From Bugula neritina (Eukaryota > Bryozoa > Gymnolaemata > Cheilostomatida > Bugulidae): 64,000 nt of DNA. The notes beneath the pieces were generated by a model. It was given only the letters and a program-made list of their open reading frames with translations, had not been told where the DNA came from and did not search any database. Of this stretch, positions 1-32,346 are shown piece by piece. The first letter of the stretch is position 1. Each line of letters begins with the position of its first letter. The position numbers and the translations under genes are program-made. Location: assembly GCA_964035545.1 (NCBI GenBank), contig OZ037773.1:815751-879750 (forward strand). The letters are read 5' to 3'.

Positions 1-340
1 TTGATTTTATTTAATAGCGCTGTATTAACTGGAAAATAACACTCGATGACATTAAACATAATTGTTTATATTAAGTCAGCTTACCTGTGAACTGCAGCTA
101 AAAAACTTCAGTAAATTCAAATTTTGAATTATATTTGCAAAACCAAACAATCATCAGCACCATGCAATCGAAACTATATACAATAGTTGCTACACAATAG
201 TTAGTACATATGCAAGTATAATTAGCGCACAATAACTAGTGCACAATAATTAGTACACAATAGTTGCTACTCAGAGTTTAGTATATTAATCTCTGATTTT
301 AAAAACAGACACACATCTAGTGATTTCAACTTCTAATTAC
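1..340. other. Intron of the minus-strand receptor
   Basis: No exon-like segment seen. Contains short repeats of the type AATAGTTAGTACACAATA. The next exon by analogy (partner of 47010-47123) lies outside the window. Confidence 0.6.
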
Positions 341-19234
<18,894 letters not shown>

Positions 19235-21704
19235 GTTGCTGCCGTTATTGCTAAATTATTATCTAGTAGTGCTAATCCCAGTTATTGAAATTTGAACTAT
19301 TAGTACAAACTGAACAAGCTGCCACAGACAACAAAAAAAGTTTTATTCTCCAGCTATTGTTTCAAATTCCTTGACACGAAGTATTTGAACTAACTTATTC
19401 TTAATAAAATTCTTACTTTCAGCAAAGAATGAATTATAAGAAACATGTTTATTTATGGGCAATAAAACATTGTACTATTAAATTAGTATTATAAAATAAA
19501 TTGTGATAAAAATAGCAACACTCAAGACTTCAGTGTTTAAATAGTTTCACTTTCTATTCATATAACAAATGCAGCAGTGTTTCCTAACTGTTTCTATACA
19601 ATTTCCCTTTTCATAAACGTTCACCATTAGTTTCTTCTCTTTTGGTAGCACAGCAATTATACCCACAGGGTATGTAGTATATAATTCATAAAAAATAGCT
19701 TGCAATTTGTTGCTCAAAGTTTTTGATGGCTTTTGTTTTCGATTGAAACTTCTTAACCTAAGTTCGAATTAGCAAAAGTAGCAGTTTGGATAGGGTAAAT
19801 ATTAGGCACATGCATGTAGAAATAGGCTTAGATTACAAAGTGTAGTGTAGGTAAATAAATCTATCAAGTTAAATGATGTTACAATAACACGCATGAGCAA
19901 AATTTATGTCATAAACACATCTCACAGCAGATAACTAATGTCAAATAATGCATGGAGATCTTGTCTGTAGAAATCAGAATGACACAGCTTGTTGAGGGAC
20001 AGTTTCATTGTCAAGCTCATGAAAGTGTTGTTGGTTAGCTGAGAAAGTTACCCAGCTTTTTTGTACCAAATTCGGAAGGTATGTGATAGTGTCCTTTTTG
20101 TGGAATACTAAAAGTTAATAACTGTTTGTTGATTTACAGGTCAATGAAGGAATAAAAAAATGAAACAAACCGGTGTTTCATATTAGAAATGTAGACAACT
20201 CTTGTACAAGATTTCAAAAATATATTACATACTTTTATATGCTCTTAAATATGCTGTGTAAATAAACGTTTCTTAATGTTGAAAAGTTGAGAATTAGAAC
20301 AGTTAGTAGTGCATTATTTATAACAGTTTTCGATTGAGGGCTAAAATGCTGTACTAATTAGGGCTGTGTTACATAGAGAGAATTGTCTATGCAACTTTTG
20401 CCCCAACCAGGATTTGAACCCGAGACCTCTGGCGTGCAAGCTGACATGCCAACTAATACACAACAAAGATTATTATTCAGTTACAAAACTAAATCCACCT
20501 AGCTTTTTGTTGCTTTTGAATTTTCTGTCTTTACATTAATCTCTAGAGTTGTTTCTGAAGCAATAAACATATTTAGAAATTTTTAAGCTATATGATAATA
20601 TTAATTAGTTTTGTTGAGTTTAAATTCATTCTTGTTTCAGTTGAAAATCGTTTTTTTGTTCTATTAAAGGAAGCACAACTGCAAACAAACATTGATGTTA
20701 TTTATAATCAATATGCAATCATTTAAAGTGTTTATAGTGTTTTTTCGAAAGGTGTATTCTCTGCATGTACAAACAAGTCAACCTAACTTCCCTTGTTATT
20801 AACTAAGATGCAATTCCTATGCTTTCTTTTGTTTTCACTTATTGCTTTTGTATAATTAAAATAAAATGCTTTTGTACCAAGTGTGATGGATTTTAGTGGT
20901 GCAATCATTATTGTATTAATCGAAAAGGTTCACTCTATATTGTTTATTATATTGTGAGTTCGACCATGTCGGCATGTAGCTATGGACAGCAGTGGCACCA
21001 CTAGTAACCACCAATCAGGACAGGACACTAATTGATAGCAGGTGGAGCTAGCTACTCGTAGTTGCAGTGCGCTGAGTAGCTAGCCGGCAGAGCAGCTTGG
21101 GACTTCATTTAGAGTAGTTGTGTATTAAAGCTCACTAATTATGTAATCGTTTCCTATTCATGTTAGCAGTAAATAACCTTCTTGTATTCGTGTAAATAAT
21201 AAAGTTATCTTAGCGTAAACAACCTGGTGCAGTGGCTTTGTTTAAGTTGACCCACACATAATAATAGTGAACTGGCAAAATTCACTACACAAGTCCTGAG
21301 AGTAATTACTAACTTTAGTCACTTCACAGAATAAATTAAAACTATAACTTCATGTAGATGTCAACAATAATTTAATAAATATGAGAAAGTTTCAATTTCA
21401 CTGACTCCCAACGCAGCTTGTAGTTATAACAGTAATTGTACTTTTAGCTAAAAGTATTGTAAGCTTTATATTATTACACAAACACTTTGTCTTGTAGTTC
21501 TAATATTTTATAATTTTAACTGTAACACATCTAATAATATCATAGCTTATATCCAGGAGAGCACTGCTTGTATTAAACATTGGTATAAAATTTATATGTA
21601 TGTTGATAAATGATGCAACTACTATAAATATGCATAAGCATAATGATTGATTCACGAGCATAAAGTTGTAATCAATGTTGATCCAAGAGCTGACATTACA
21701 TGAG
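19235..21704. other. Spacer upstream of the minus-strand receptor
   Basis: No gene seen. It holds a SINE-like copy and a segment at about 20,954-21,260 with LTR-like flavour (TGTCGGCATG start, AATAAAG, CACACA end) but no matching target duplication. The promoter of the minus-strand gene should lie just right of 19,234; no clear TATA box could be assigned. Confidence 0.5.
20340..20462 (-). mobile_element. Possible tRNA-like SINE
   Basis: On the minus strand: TTGGCATGTCAGCTTGCACGCC, then GGGTTCAAATCCTGG, a good B-box match. It lies in the spacer between the two divergent receptor genes. Confidence 0.5.
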
Positions 21705-23051
21705 TAAGAGTAACAGGGGGGGGGGAGGGGGGGGGCACAACGGGCCGAATTTTGCATTTGTTGCTCTCATTCATCTGTTTTTCAAGTTACTAGTTCAATA
21801 ATCTCTAGTCTGAATGCTGCATCTGTTGTCTATTACAGGTATCAGTTTCTTGTTTTTATCTCTCTCACAGCTTTCAGAATAATGAAATTTCCCTGACGAA
21901 AAAATTTGGCCCATTGTGCCCCTGTACCGGGGTACAATGGGCCATTGGGTGGGACACAACAAATATATTGAAATTTTGCGTATTTTGCTACACCTGATCT
22001 TTATTTATTTAATATTACAAATAAATAAAAATACTTTTCCAGATCTACAGCAAAATTCATGTTTTAGTTGTTCAGTTTGTGCCACTACGGATAGCAGAAG
22101 AAAGGCAAAATCAAATGCACGTCACTCGATTTTGCAGTGCCATTATCATTACTGTTTAGAACTAAAAATGCTCTGTTATTTTCACTTCAGAGCAACATTT
22201 AATAAGAAAAAATTTTCTTAACATGTACAACAAAATTCCGAGTGGACTTTTCTCTATAAACTGTAGCTAAGGTGCATGCATGGCTGAGGTTTGTGACTGA
22301 AGTACAGAAGGGAGAGGGGGGAGCAAATGAACAAATCACAATTTATTTTAGTCAAATACTTGTACATTTCCTCAATGGTGTGATATATAATGATTATCAT
22401 GACTATCTACTAGTAGCAACAGCAGAGTATTTTGTATTATGTATAAAATGGCAAAGCTTTAACCTCACCAGATGTATATATTAGGGGAGCTTCACCTTGT
22501 TGTTTTGTAGTCTTACCATGTTGTTTTTGATATTTTACAAAAAGGTCAGAAATGGCTATATCTATAAATTTTAGTAACAGTTCAACCAACTTTTTGGGCA
22601 AACAAACTAATAACAGTGATCTGGGTGCATAAATCGGGTGGCCCATTGTGCCCCGGTCAGCGTGGCCCATTGTACCCCGTGTGGCCCAATTGAAAATAAA
22701 TGTGCCTCAAGGAAAATGTATTTCAGTGTTTGCTGTTATACTAGTTGAGCATTGTAGAGACAAGCAATGGCAACAATATTAGTAAAATCTAGGCTTCTTG
22801 CCTTTGAGTGTAAAAAGTTATAAAGTTTTAACGACATCCTTAAAAGTTTACAAAAAGTAGGTAAAAACAGTTTTTTGCTCATCTTTTCAACACGTATGCT
22901 CCGCAAGTGTTGAAACTACAAAGGCTGAATAATTATGTCAATATCTTTTTATGAAAAAAAAATCACAACTCCAAGTCACTAAGTTTTCTCACAATTTAGC
23001 TGGCTTTTTGTACCCCTATGACCGTTGTGCCCCCCCCCCCCGTTACCCCTA
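21705..23051. mobile_element. 1.3-kb TIR element with G-rich termini
   Basis: The left end reads GAGTAACAGGGGGG...GCACAACGG and the right end is its complement (CCGTTGTGCCCC...CGTTACCCC). TAA adjoins both ends, a likely 3-bp target duplication. Subterminal inverted copies of TGGCCCATTGTRCCCC lie at 21,905-21,945 and 22,640-22,690. No transposase ORF. The 3-bp TAA duplication recalls PIF/Harbinger-type elements, but this is not proven. Confidence 0.6.
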
Positions 23052-23155
23052 ATTATATACATGTTTACATGTTAGCCAACACATGACATATATGAGTAGA
23101 CAATATTGCTGTAGAGAGCTAATTGCAGATTGCAAATAACCTTTCTGCTTTTTGA

Positions 23156-23400
23156 CTGTGCTGTGCTTGCGCGCTGTGCTTGCGCGCTGTGCTTGCGCGC
23201 TGTGCTTGCGCGCTGTGCTTGCGCGCTGTGCTTGCGCGCTGTGCTTGCGCGCTGTGCTTGCGCGCTGTGCTTGCGCGCTGTGCTTGCGCGCTGTGCTTGC
23301 GCGCTGTGCTTGCGCGCTGTGCTTGCGCGCTGTGCTTGCGCGCTGTGCTTGCGCGCTGTGCTTGCGCGCTGTGCTTGCGCGCTGTGCTTGTGTGAGTGCG
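23156..23400. repeat. 13-bp GC-rich minisatellite
   Basis: About 18 near-perfect units of CTGTGCTTGCGCG in an AT-rich spacer. Because 13 is not a multiple of three, every frame is open for long distances (LRAVLARCACA type ORFs); these are artefacts. Confidence 0.92.
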
Positions 23401-23699
23401 TTTGTGAGTGCGTGAGTGTGATGACATTATATGTTTTATTGATGAAGGCATTTTCTATCTAATACAGGTAATGTCCACACAACTTAAACTATAGATGAAA
23501 ACTTTATGAGTACATCTAATTTTTCTATAATAGCACTCGTTTTCAGGTTTGCTATTATAGTTGGAGCTTTGACTTAAAAGCAGATGTAAGTTTGGGTAAT
23601 TCCGTCATTCTGATCAGCAGCAGGTGGGTGAACTCAACATTTCAATGATCTCAGGTTTAGCTCTTTCTCTGTAAATAAGCTACAGCTTTTATTAAAAAC

Positions 23700-23975
23700 A
23701 AAATTTGTGTCTCTCACTATGTTGGTGATATAGTTTGTACCTCTTACTATGTTGGTGAAGTAGTTTGTACCTCTCACTATGTTGGTGAAGTAGTTTGTAC
23801 CTCTCACTATGCTGGTGATATAGTTTGTACCTCTCACTATGTTGGTGATATGGTTTGTACCTCTCACTATGCTGGTGATATAGTTTGTGTCTCTCACTAT
23901 GTTGGTGATATAGTTTGTACTTCTCACTATGCTGGTGATATAGTTTGTGTCTCTCACTATGCTGGTGATATAGGT
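23700..23975. repeat. 30-bp minisatellite
   Basis: About nine units, CTCTCACTATGTTGGTGATA plus TAGTTTGTAC, with G/A and GTGT variants. The period is a multiple of three, so open frames on the minus strand are repeat artefacts. Confidence 0.88.
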
Positions 23976-24309
23976 TGAGAGCTTCACCGTGACACAGACA
24001 CATTTATATAGCATGATACATTGTTGACATTATCAATGGGAGAACTCAAACTCATGACTTGCAAAATACCAAGGGCCAGCTTTATAACTTGTAGACTAGT
24101 TACTCCTAAACTGGAGAAAGTCTTCACTTATAACAACTTGGAGGTTTTAGGAAAATGGGGCAGGATGATCTTTTTCAACTATTCTCTTGTTTTGCATATA
24201 TGCTGAATTTACGTAGTATTAAAAACAAAGCGATTGCAAAAATTGTTTAGTTTCTATTTTTCTCAATGCAACTTAATGAGTAAACTTATACTGCTAATAT
24301 TTCTCAATT

Positions 24310-25440
24310 ATTAGTATCTGCTATAAGGTCTGTAAAACAAGTTCCTAGAGGTAGACTTTATGTTCACAGATTTGATGTTTCTTCAGCCCTCACTCATACA
24401 ACACCCTCTAATGACCAATATATGTATTTAGACAAATAGATTTACATGGTTGGTGTGTGTACAGATGGAGCTTCGGCTATTTTGAGATTAGGATCAGGTT
24501 CCATACAACTGACAAAAAAAAATTCTAATACAGAAAGTACTCATCACTTTATTCAGCCTGAGGTGCTTGTTTCCAGAATACTACCACATGCATGCAATGT
24601 GATCTAACTTTACAGTAAAAATCAATATTTTGCAACACATCAAAATACCCCACCAAACATTTGACTATATGCAACACTATGTCATAATAGTGATGTTGTA
24701 TTCACTTCATTGCTGCTTTATACTAATATACATGTAAAGTGGTTTTCCAAAAGCCTGACGATTTGAACTACAAGAGGAGATTAAAAAGTTTTTTAAAAAC
24801 ACAAACCAACAAGAACTTTTGACAACCATGCAAGCTAGCTGATCTCTATGAACAATATACTGCATACCCAGTAGACACATTTGCTTCTTCATAAATAAAT
24901 GAGTTTAAAAATCCATGAGTACAGTTGCTAGCTCATTTCTTTTCATAGCAGCATCAATGCCTTTAAAGTGAAACTGAATTTGTGCCAGCCACAGGGCTAT
25001 CTAAAAATATGGCGCCTTTTTACACTAAATAAATAAAAACAACCTGTTACAGATTATTTTTAAAAACACTTGAATTTTATTTTATGTTTCAACATAGTTT
25101 GAAAAGATTTTCAGCATGCAAAGTGACTCATATCAACGCTCTGGTGAAAAGGTTTCAGGTGGGTTGCAGGGGAATTTTATTGAAATGGTTATTTACAGTT
25201 CTTCAATAAAGAATGACTTTAAATCCTTGTCAGCAGATGAATTCTGGACTTTAACAAACAAAACATACCTATGCAAAGCTGACAAAAAACTATAAAATTT
25301 GGTGCCATGCAGCATTAGCTATCTATGTTGAGTAAGATTCCAATCAATGTTAAACAGAAAAACTGATGGGAAACCTGACTTGACCTTTCAAAGTAGTTTG
25401 TCAAAACACAACCAAATCTCAGTCTAGTGCCATGGTTGGC
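24310..25440 (+). pseudogene. Decayed hAT (ZBED/Charlie-like) transposase
   Basis: Broken translations carry hAT landmarks in order: VGVCTDGASAIL (24,450-24,480), a HxFxxxEVLVSRxLP-like segment (24,545-24,590), INAFKVKLNLC (24,955), then near 25,235-25,400 EFWTLTN, YLC and LNRKTDGKPDLTF, matching the C-terminal dimerisation region of Charlie-type transposases. Many stops and frameshifts separate them, so it is a relic. Confidence 0.6.
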
Positions 25441-25812
25441 TGAGCTGCCTATAACTATTTCAATAGCATAAATTAATTAAAAAAGTGCATGTATACAGGG
25501 CAACACATGGCCATTAAATGCAAAGTTATAATACTTGAATTCAATTCTGTATCTTAAAAGATTTCCGTGAAACATTTATTCAGTTTTGATGTCAGTAGTG
25601 CCTGTGTTATTCAATACATGGTTATTGTGGTAAAATAATTAAATGCATCGAGTCAAAGAATTTTTAACAATAACATAATACTTAAGTTTCAGTGTTGAAA
25701 CTTTCCTTCAGATATAAATGTATTAAAATTTTCTTCATGCTAATAATTATTATGATAATAACATAAGAGTAATTGAGATTCGGTAACTAATCTCATTTCA
25801 GGTGTGAGAAGA

Positions 25813-28800
25813 ATGATATTCCAAAATTCAAAATTTACAACTGCTTATATTGCTGTGCTAATTTTACTTATGAGGTAAGAATACTATCTGTAATCAGATA
25901 ATTTTAATTGTTTATAATTTGTTTACTTTTATTACATCAAGTTGAGCAAATAATAAATCTCTAAATCAAATTAAAGAGTAGAAGCTGAAACTTTGCTCTA
26001 CATTTGATGAGCGACTTTTGCCTACCATATATGTATCCATTTTGAAAGAAGCTTTTATATTAATGTATGTAATGTAAAGTTTGTATGGTTTCGTAATTTA
26101 TCAGAAATGGAAAACTGGGAGCAATCAATGCTGTTACAACTCACTCACACTCTCTCCAGCACCCAGTTTGTAAGGGGGCGATGCAGGTATGGTGTGCATT
26201 TCTACAGTAATTATAAGGACAATACATGCAGTGATATAACCAATATAAAGATAATAATTGGTTATAAAAATTGATACTTTATGGTTAAATTCATTCGATC
26301 TTTTGTCAAGCAGTTTTCAGCTCTTAAGCCGTGACATCTATAATAATGTTGTTAGTATGAGTCTAGTTCAACTCATTTAACATCTAAAATAATTGTCTAT
26401 ATCTTGCTAAGTTAACAGGCCGCAGCAATTACATAGCACATATACAGCTGGATCAATTTCAACCAAAGTATACTACTAAACAGAAACTTTAAAATGTCTT
26501 GAAGTGATTCCTTAAACCTACAAGTATTGAGTAATTGTTCGACTGAATTCAAGTGAAGATATTGTTTGTTAGAAATACTTTTGATTGTTCTTTGGTTTTC
26601 AGGTTGACGCTAACGACCAAGATTTCTTGCTGATAGGTATATGTCAAAGTGCTGGAGAAATAGCAAGAGTGCCAATAGCCAACTTGAGTCTTCCGCCAAC
26701 TGGTAAGAGTTTTGGTACACAGTTTAACTCATAATGTATAAAAGCTTCATCTGAAAAATGAAAGAAAGCAACTTTTGAAACTAAAATTCAAGTTGATTTG
26801 TTGCCTCGAGGTGCTACTCTTTTAGTGATTGCTGGTAACTCTTCGATGTCAAGTCCTACTCCTGGGACAAACTGGAATGGAGTTGGCACTTTAGCTGTTC
26901 TATCAAGTCCTCAACATTTTCATCAAACATCCTCTCAGCTTAGATTCATTGATGGGAATTCATGTGCTCGAATTCTAAATCGTCTTAACAACTCTGTGAT
27001 GACAGTAATAAAACATGGTGAGAGTAGTTATTAGGATGCTTTGCCATGTATTTGTAATAAATATGAAAAAAGAAGCTGTCAAGGCAAAGTAAAATAGTTT
27101 ATTAGTTAGCAGTTTCCATAATTTAGTATACCAGTAATGCTTTGTGTTTATTATTTGGATAGCTTTATTTAAATTGATGTGCATTAGATGTAAATTTTTA
27201 TATGCATATGTGTATATGTGAATGTTTATATGTATTACATAGATATTTAAAATACGGAGATAGTTATATGTAAAAGTGTATTTATAGGTATGTATATAAT
27301 GTAAATGGATGTGTATATATGTATGTGTGTATATATGGATATGTATATGCAGATCTGTGAAGTTGCATATAGATGTATTTGATTAAATTCTGATTAAAAG
27401 ATACGACCGGCTTTCGAACTGCTAGCCTTGCTTTTAACAAACGCCAATGTGCCATGCATCAGTTATTGATTACACAGATAGCTGTGATAAACCCAGACAA
27501 TCCGTATGTAGAAACTGAACTAAATCACTTTTCGAAACATCACACATCACATTTAATAGTGAAATATAATCATGTAGGAACCTGTGGAACTGAATCTCTT
27601 GGCATTCCAGGAACTATACCTGCTGTCACAGGTATGACTTACGACCTGGTGAACAGCACCTGGTACTTTGCAGTAAATATGATAAATGTAAGTTCCTTAC
27701 TTTTAGTTATGCATTTACCTACTCCACAACCCCTCTCTACTTTGTCCTTCTTTTTCACTTTAGCACAAAGAAAGTCTTGTGTGACCTTGACTCTTAAATA
27801 AATGAACACTTCACTGCCTCCTTTCTTATAGAACAAGGGTAGGCAACTTCTTTTGCTAGCAGGCTAAGTTCAGAAGTCAGCCAAAATGAATGGCCACATG
27901 GTTGTACACATATACCAAACCTATACTGTGCTAATCAGAATGAATATAACAGTTTTCATTTGTTTTAAGTATTTAAGGGGTCGCTGAAAAATAGGCAAAG
28001 GGCCACAGGTGGCCCTGGAGCTCCAGTTGCCCACCTCTATTATAGAGCGTTTCATAAGCTTTGGTTCAATAAATAGTAGGCTTTATGTTTAACGACCCAG
28101 TCTACAGTATTTGGGTCTACATTGCTGAGACACAGGAAACCTAGTAACAAAAAGTAATCAACAATTACCAGCTATTTTGGTGTAAACCTAACAACTGTCA
28201 AATATATCCCTAATGAGTTTGATTCCCCACCTCCTCATGCGAATTTTATATACTAACACTACTATATACTAACACTACTATATACTAACACTACTATATA
28301 TTTACAGTACTATATACTAACACTACTATATACTCTACACTACTATATACTAACACTAGTATATACTAACACTACTATATACTAACATTACTATATACTA
28401 ACACTAGTATATACTAACACTACTATATACTAACACTACTATATACTAACACTACTATATACTAACACTACTATATACTAACACTACTATATACTAACAC
28501 TACTATATACTAACACTACTATATACTAACACTACTATATACTAACACTACTATATACTAACTAATCAATGATGCTTCATTTTAGAGAGGATTGTACAAG
28601 TACCAAGATAATGTAGACATTGAACCTGTACTCATACTCTCCCTGAATACTAGTCAAAACATGTTCAGTCTGCTAGTTGACCCTCTCAGTTCAAATCATT
28701 CACTCATGTGGCAAAAGATTTCATATGGTTAGTCAAGTCTCTCAGTATAATCATGTTAATATTAGCTCTTATTAAATACTTGAACTAATATCAATATGCC

Positions 28801-30106
28801 ATGAATAGAGGCTGGTTCATTATATAACTGTTTTGTCACAGGTATTAGGAGATACAATCTTGATAATCTTGCATCGAGAAACCTTACAGCTGATGATTTT
28901 GTGACTTTCCTCAGGTACTGATTCTGATACTTTCTAGTGTGTCCGGTGAGGTGTAAACTTACCATCAGCTAAATACGCACAACATACACAAAACACACAA
29001 CACAAACATTACACGCAATAAACATATCAGCTGGTTTAATTGATTTAATACTTTTGTTGTCATACTCAGTGCACCTGGTACAGTTGGACCTCCTGATCCA
29101 GCAGCCTTGCGAGTAGAGAGCACTTCACTGGCTCTCAGCAATGACTCAGCTGGAATATCGTTGTCTCCGAGTAATTTACATCTTCTCATAGCTGATTACT
29201 CTACTAGTCAGCTGTTTCTCCTGGATGTTCTAACTCACAACCTGACTACTCAAGACATCGGTAAACATGTATTCTAATGTACCTTCCTCTACTGTTGGAG
29301 ATCAGGTATACATACTGTTAGTTGTTTGAGTAAAGAAGACATTTATTTTATTTGCTATCTAATAGTCACAAAGTATAGGCTTACAGATTCAGAGCAACTG
29401 AGTATATACGCTTATATAAACATTCAAATTTTTGACTACACACTTGAAGGCTCTTGGTGTTCATGTATAAACTTGTAGACACAAAGCATTTTGGTTTCGG
29501 CCTATAGACTCACAGCTTTTGAGTTCAGACATATAAACTCAGGGCGTTTGAGTGTAGGCGTTTAATTACTTGGGAACTTGAGTATAGGCTTACATCTAGA
29601 GTATAGGCTTACATCTAGAGTATAGGCTTACATCTAGAGTATAGGCTTACATCTAGAGTATAGGCTTACATCTAGAGTATAGGCTTACATCTAGAGTATA
29701 GGCTTACATCTAGAGTATAGGCTTACATCTAGAGTATAGGCTTACATCTAGAGTATAGGCTTACACCTAGAGTATAGGCTTACATCTTGAGTATAGGCTT
29801 ACATCTAGAGTATAGGCTTACACCTAGAGTATAGGCTTACATCTTGAGTATAGGCTTACATCTAGAGTATAGGCTTACACCTAGAGTATAGGCTTACATC
29901 TAGAGTATAGGCTCACATCTAGAGTTTAGGCTTACATCTAGAGTTTGGGCTTACATCTAGAGTATAGGTTTGACTGCTGATTGCAGACGAGCTGGAAGTG
30001 CTCTGCTCTTCTAGTTCCAGTGTTTGCAACACGTCTACTTTGACTGCTGCCAGTTGGATCAATGAGTCAAGCATTGCTTTTGCAACTCAAAATGAAATAT
30101 CATTAG
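25813..30106 (+). CDS. Exons 1-9: signal peptide and N-terminal domain, possibly a beta-propeller
   Basis: The ATG at 25813 opens a short Lys/Asn then hydrophobic leader (TAYIAVLILLM). Exons 2-9 encode about 375 residues with recurring hydrophobic beta-strand phrases such as DFLLIGICQSAGEI, ATLLVIAG, NLHLLIADYSTSQLFLLD and FSLLVDP, which recall blades of YWTD or NHL propellers; the assignment is only by eye. Phases here are mixed (2, 0, 1, 0, 0, 1, 2, 1, 1), unlike the uniform phase 1 of the Ig part, which suggests separate ancestry. For exon 4, ending at 27004 (ACA|GTAATA) keeps frame with exon 5; the stronger-looking donor at 27017/27018 would run into a stop. The minus-strand paralogue has no such domain. 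Confidence 0.6.
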
Positions 30107-30516
30107 GTGAGAAATACATTTGCTTTATATTATACTGCATCATACTCATATTATGTTTTATTATATTGCATTATGTACAAATTGTTCTGTAATCATACTA
30201 TATTGCAATATATTGTATTGTTTCTATGTTACATGTTGATATGTTTATTTTGTGTCTTATAATCGGTCATTATATTTAAATTGTCTTTTAGTTATATCAT
30301 ATTGTATTATATTACAATATATTCATATTATGTTTTATTACATTTATGTTACAGCTTATTAAAATATATCTAGATTATAATGCATTGTATTGTATCTAAG
30401 TATTATTGCATTCCGCTTATGCTTTCTTGTATTGTATAATTTAAATACTGCACTACAGTTTTATTTTTTCTGCTATATTGTATTTTATCTAAATTGCATC
30501 ATAAAAACTAACAAAA

Positions 30517-30596
<80 letters not shown>

Positions 30597-32277
30597 AAAT
30601 GAGTGTTTATAAAACGTTACTAGAGTGCTCTATAGAAATAAATCTAGAGCGTAAACATTAGAAGAAATAAAATGAGATTTGATTAATATAATGGCATTTA
30701 TTACTAGTAGTTTTGTACACAAGAACGATGTGCACTCGTCAGATAAATTAGCCACTATGATTGCTTACAACTATAAATGAAATTATACACAGATTAAAGC
30801 TAGAAGATCAAAATATAACAAAGAGGTAGCATTGTAATTAATTGGCTATGTTACAGCATTCTTGAGTAGAAATTTACTACTATGTCTGCATATGGATAAA
30901 AAGTCATAGCGCTTATTGAGGGAAGACAACTGTGGCTTATAAAGAATGAAAAATTTTTCCCATGAGCATAGCTGACAGATTTTAGTGTTGTTGTTGTATG
31001 GTTGAGCTTTTCTGAGAATTTTCCAGGATATGGTAAAATCCAGACCTTTGTCTTTTAAGGTCCAGATGTGTTTGCTCAACTCAGTTTGCATGCGCTTGGT
31101 TGGGTGTCTGAAAGAAGCAAGGTGGTTGTAGTATCTTGCCTTGAATGCAGTGGAGGAAATTCCTATATATGTTTCGGCAGTATCTTTTGATGGGACGGAT
31201 ACTTTGGCCTGGTACACAATGTTTGGGGTGGTGCATTCTCCTGGGAGCGGGCATGTCTTTACATTTCTACAGTTACAGCCTGCCTGTGATATAGGGGTGG
31301 TGTTGCATTTAGTAACACTTTTGTTGTGAGCAGTGATGGTCTGCTCTAAATTTGGGCAGCAACTGTAGCTGAGTTTGAGTGTGTTTTTATTAAATATTTT
31401 GTGCAGTGGGTGTTTGGTGTTGAATATATCTTTTATCAGCTTGAGGTATATGGAGCCGATTTTCGTCTTTACATTGCGGCTATAAGGTGGATTGTACCAG
31501 ATGACTTGTCTTTGTCTGATGGGTTTGATGCTTGTATTGGTGTTGTCAGTATAGTCTTTGTATTTGAGTTGGTAGTCATATCCGCTTTTAGCCAAAGCAT
31601 CTTGATATAGTGGGATGGCATTGTTGAAGATAGTTTCATTGGTAGATATGTCACAAAGTCTGCGGTTTATAGATTCTGGTATGTTATTCAGTATGCTGGG
31701 AGGATGGTTAGAGTCTTTGTGTACATACAGAGGGATGTTGTTGGGCTTGGAGTACGGTGTATGATGTTTCTTGACCAGATCTAGGGTGACGTCTAAATAG
31801 TCAGTTGTCTTGATATTAACATCTATGGTGATCTTTAGACCGTGTGACTGGAATAATATGCAAAGATCTTTTTTCAGTCTTTCAGCTAGTTGTGGTTTAA
31901 GATCTGTTACACCTAGCCCATCGTCTCTATATAGTCCAATGTTAGCTTTGAACTTTTTTGAGATTTTACTTAACAAAAATAATCCTACTAATTCACATGT
32001 TTCAGCACCATCATGTGAGCCCATAGTGACGTCAAACAAATTATCTGATTGTCTTTTACCCCAAAATGAGTTGTCATGCACCAATATGGATTTTTTTGTG
32101 TGCAATATGATATTCCGTTCGTGGTTGCTGACTGTAGTATGCAAGTTGGCAAAGTCGAGAGCATCAGATAGTAGCTTTGGCAATATAGATGGATAAAATT
32201 CCACAATATCGAACACGATAAAAGAGTGCCTGTTTGTGGTGGTCAAATTGTCAAACCAATGTAAAACTGCAGATGTG

Positions 32278-32346
<69 letters not shown>

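Noticed and set aside
20954-21260. Solo LTR candidate
   Set aside because: The ends look LTR-like (TGTCGG...CACACA, internal AATAAAG) but no matching target-site duplication or second copy is visible.
23119-23462. Long overlapping ORFs on both strands (Cys/Ala/Leu/Arg-rich and Ser/Ala/Gln-rich)
   Set aside because: They are translations of a 13-bp tandem repeat whose period keeps all frames open; no splice or start context.
29580-29968. Possible coding repeat
   Set aside because: A 19-bp period shifts frame every unit and stops occur in all frames; it ends just before a splice acceptor, so it is intronic.
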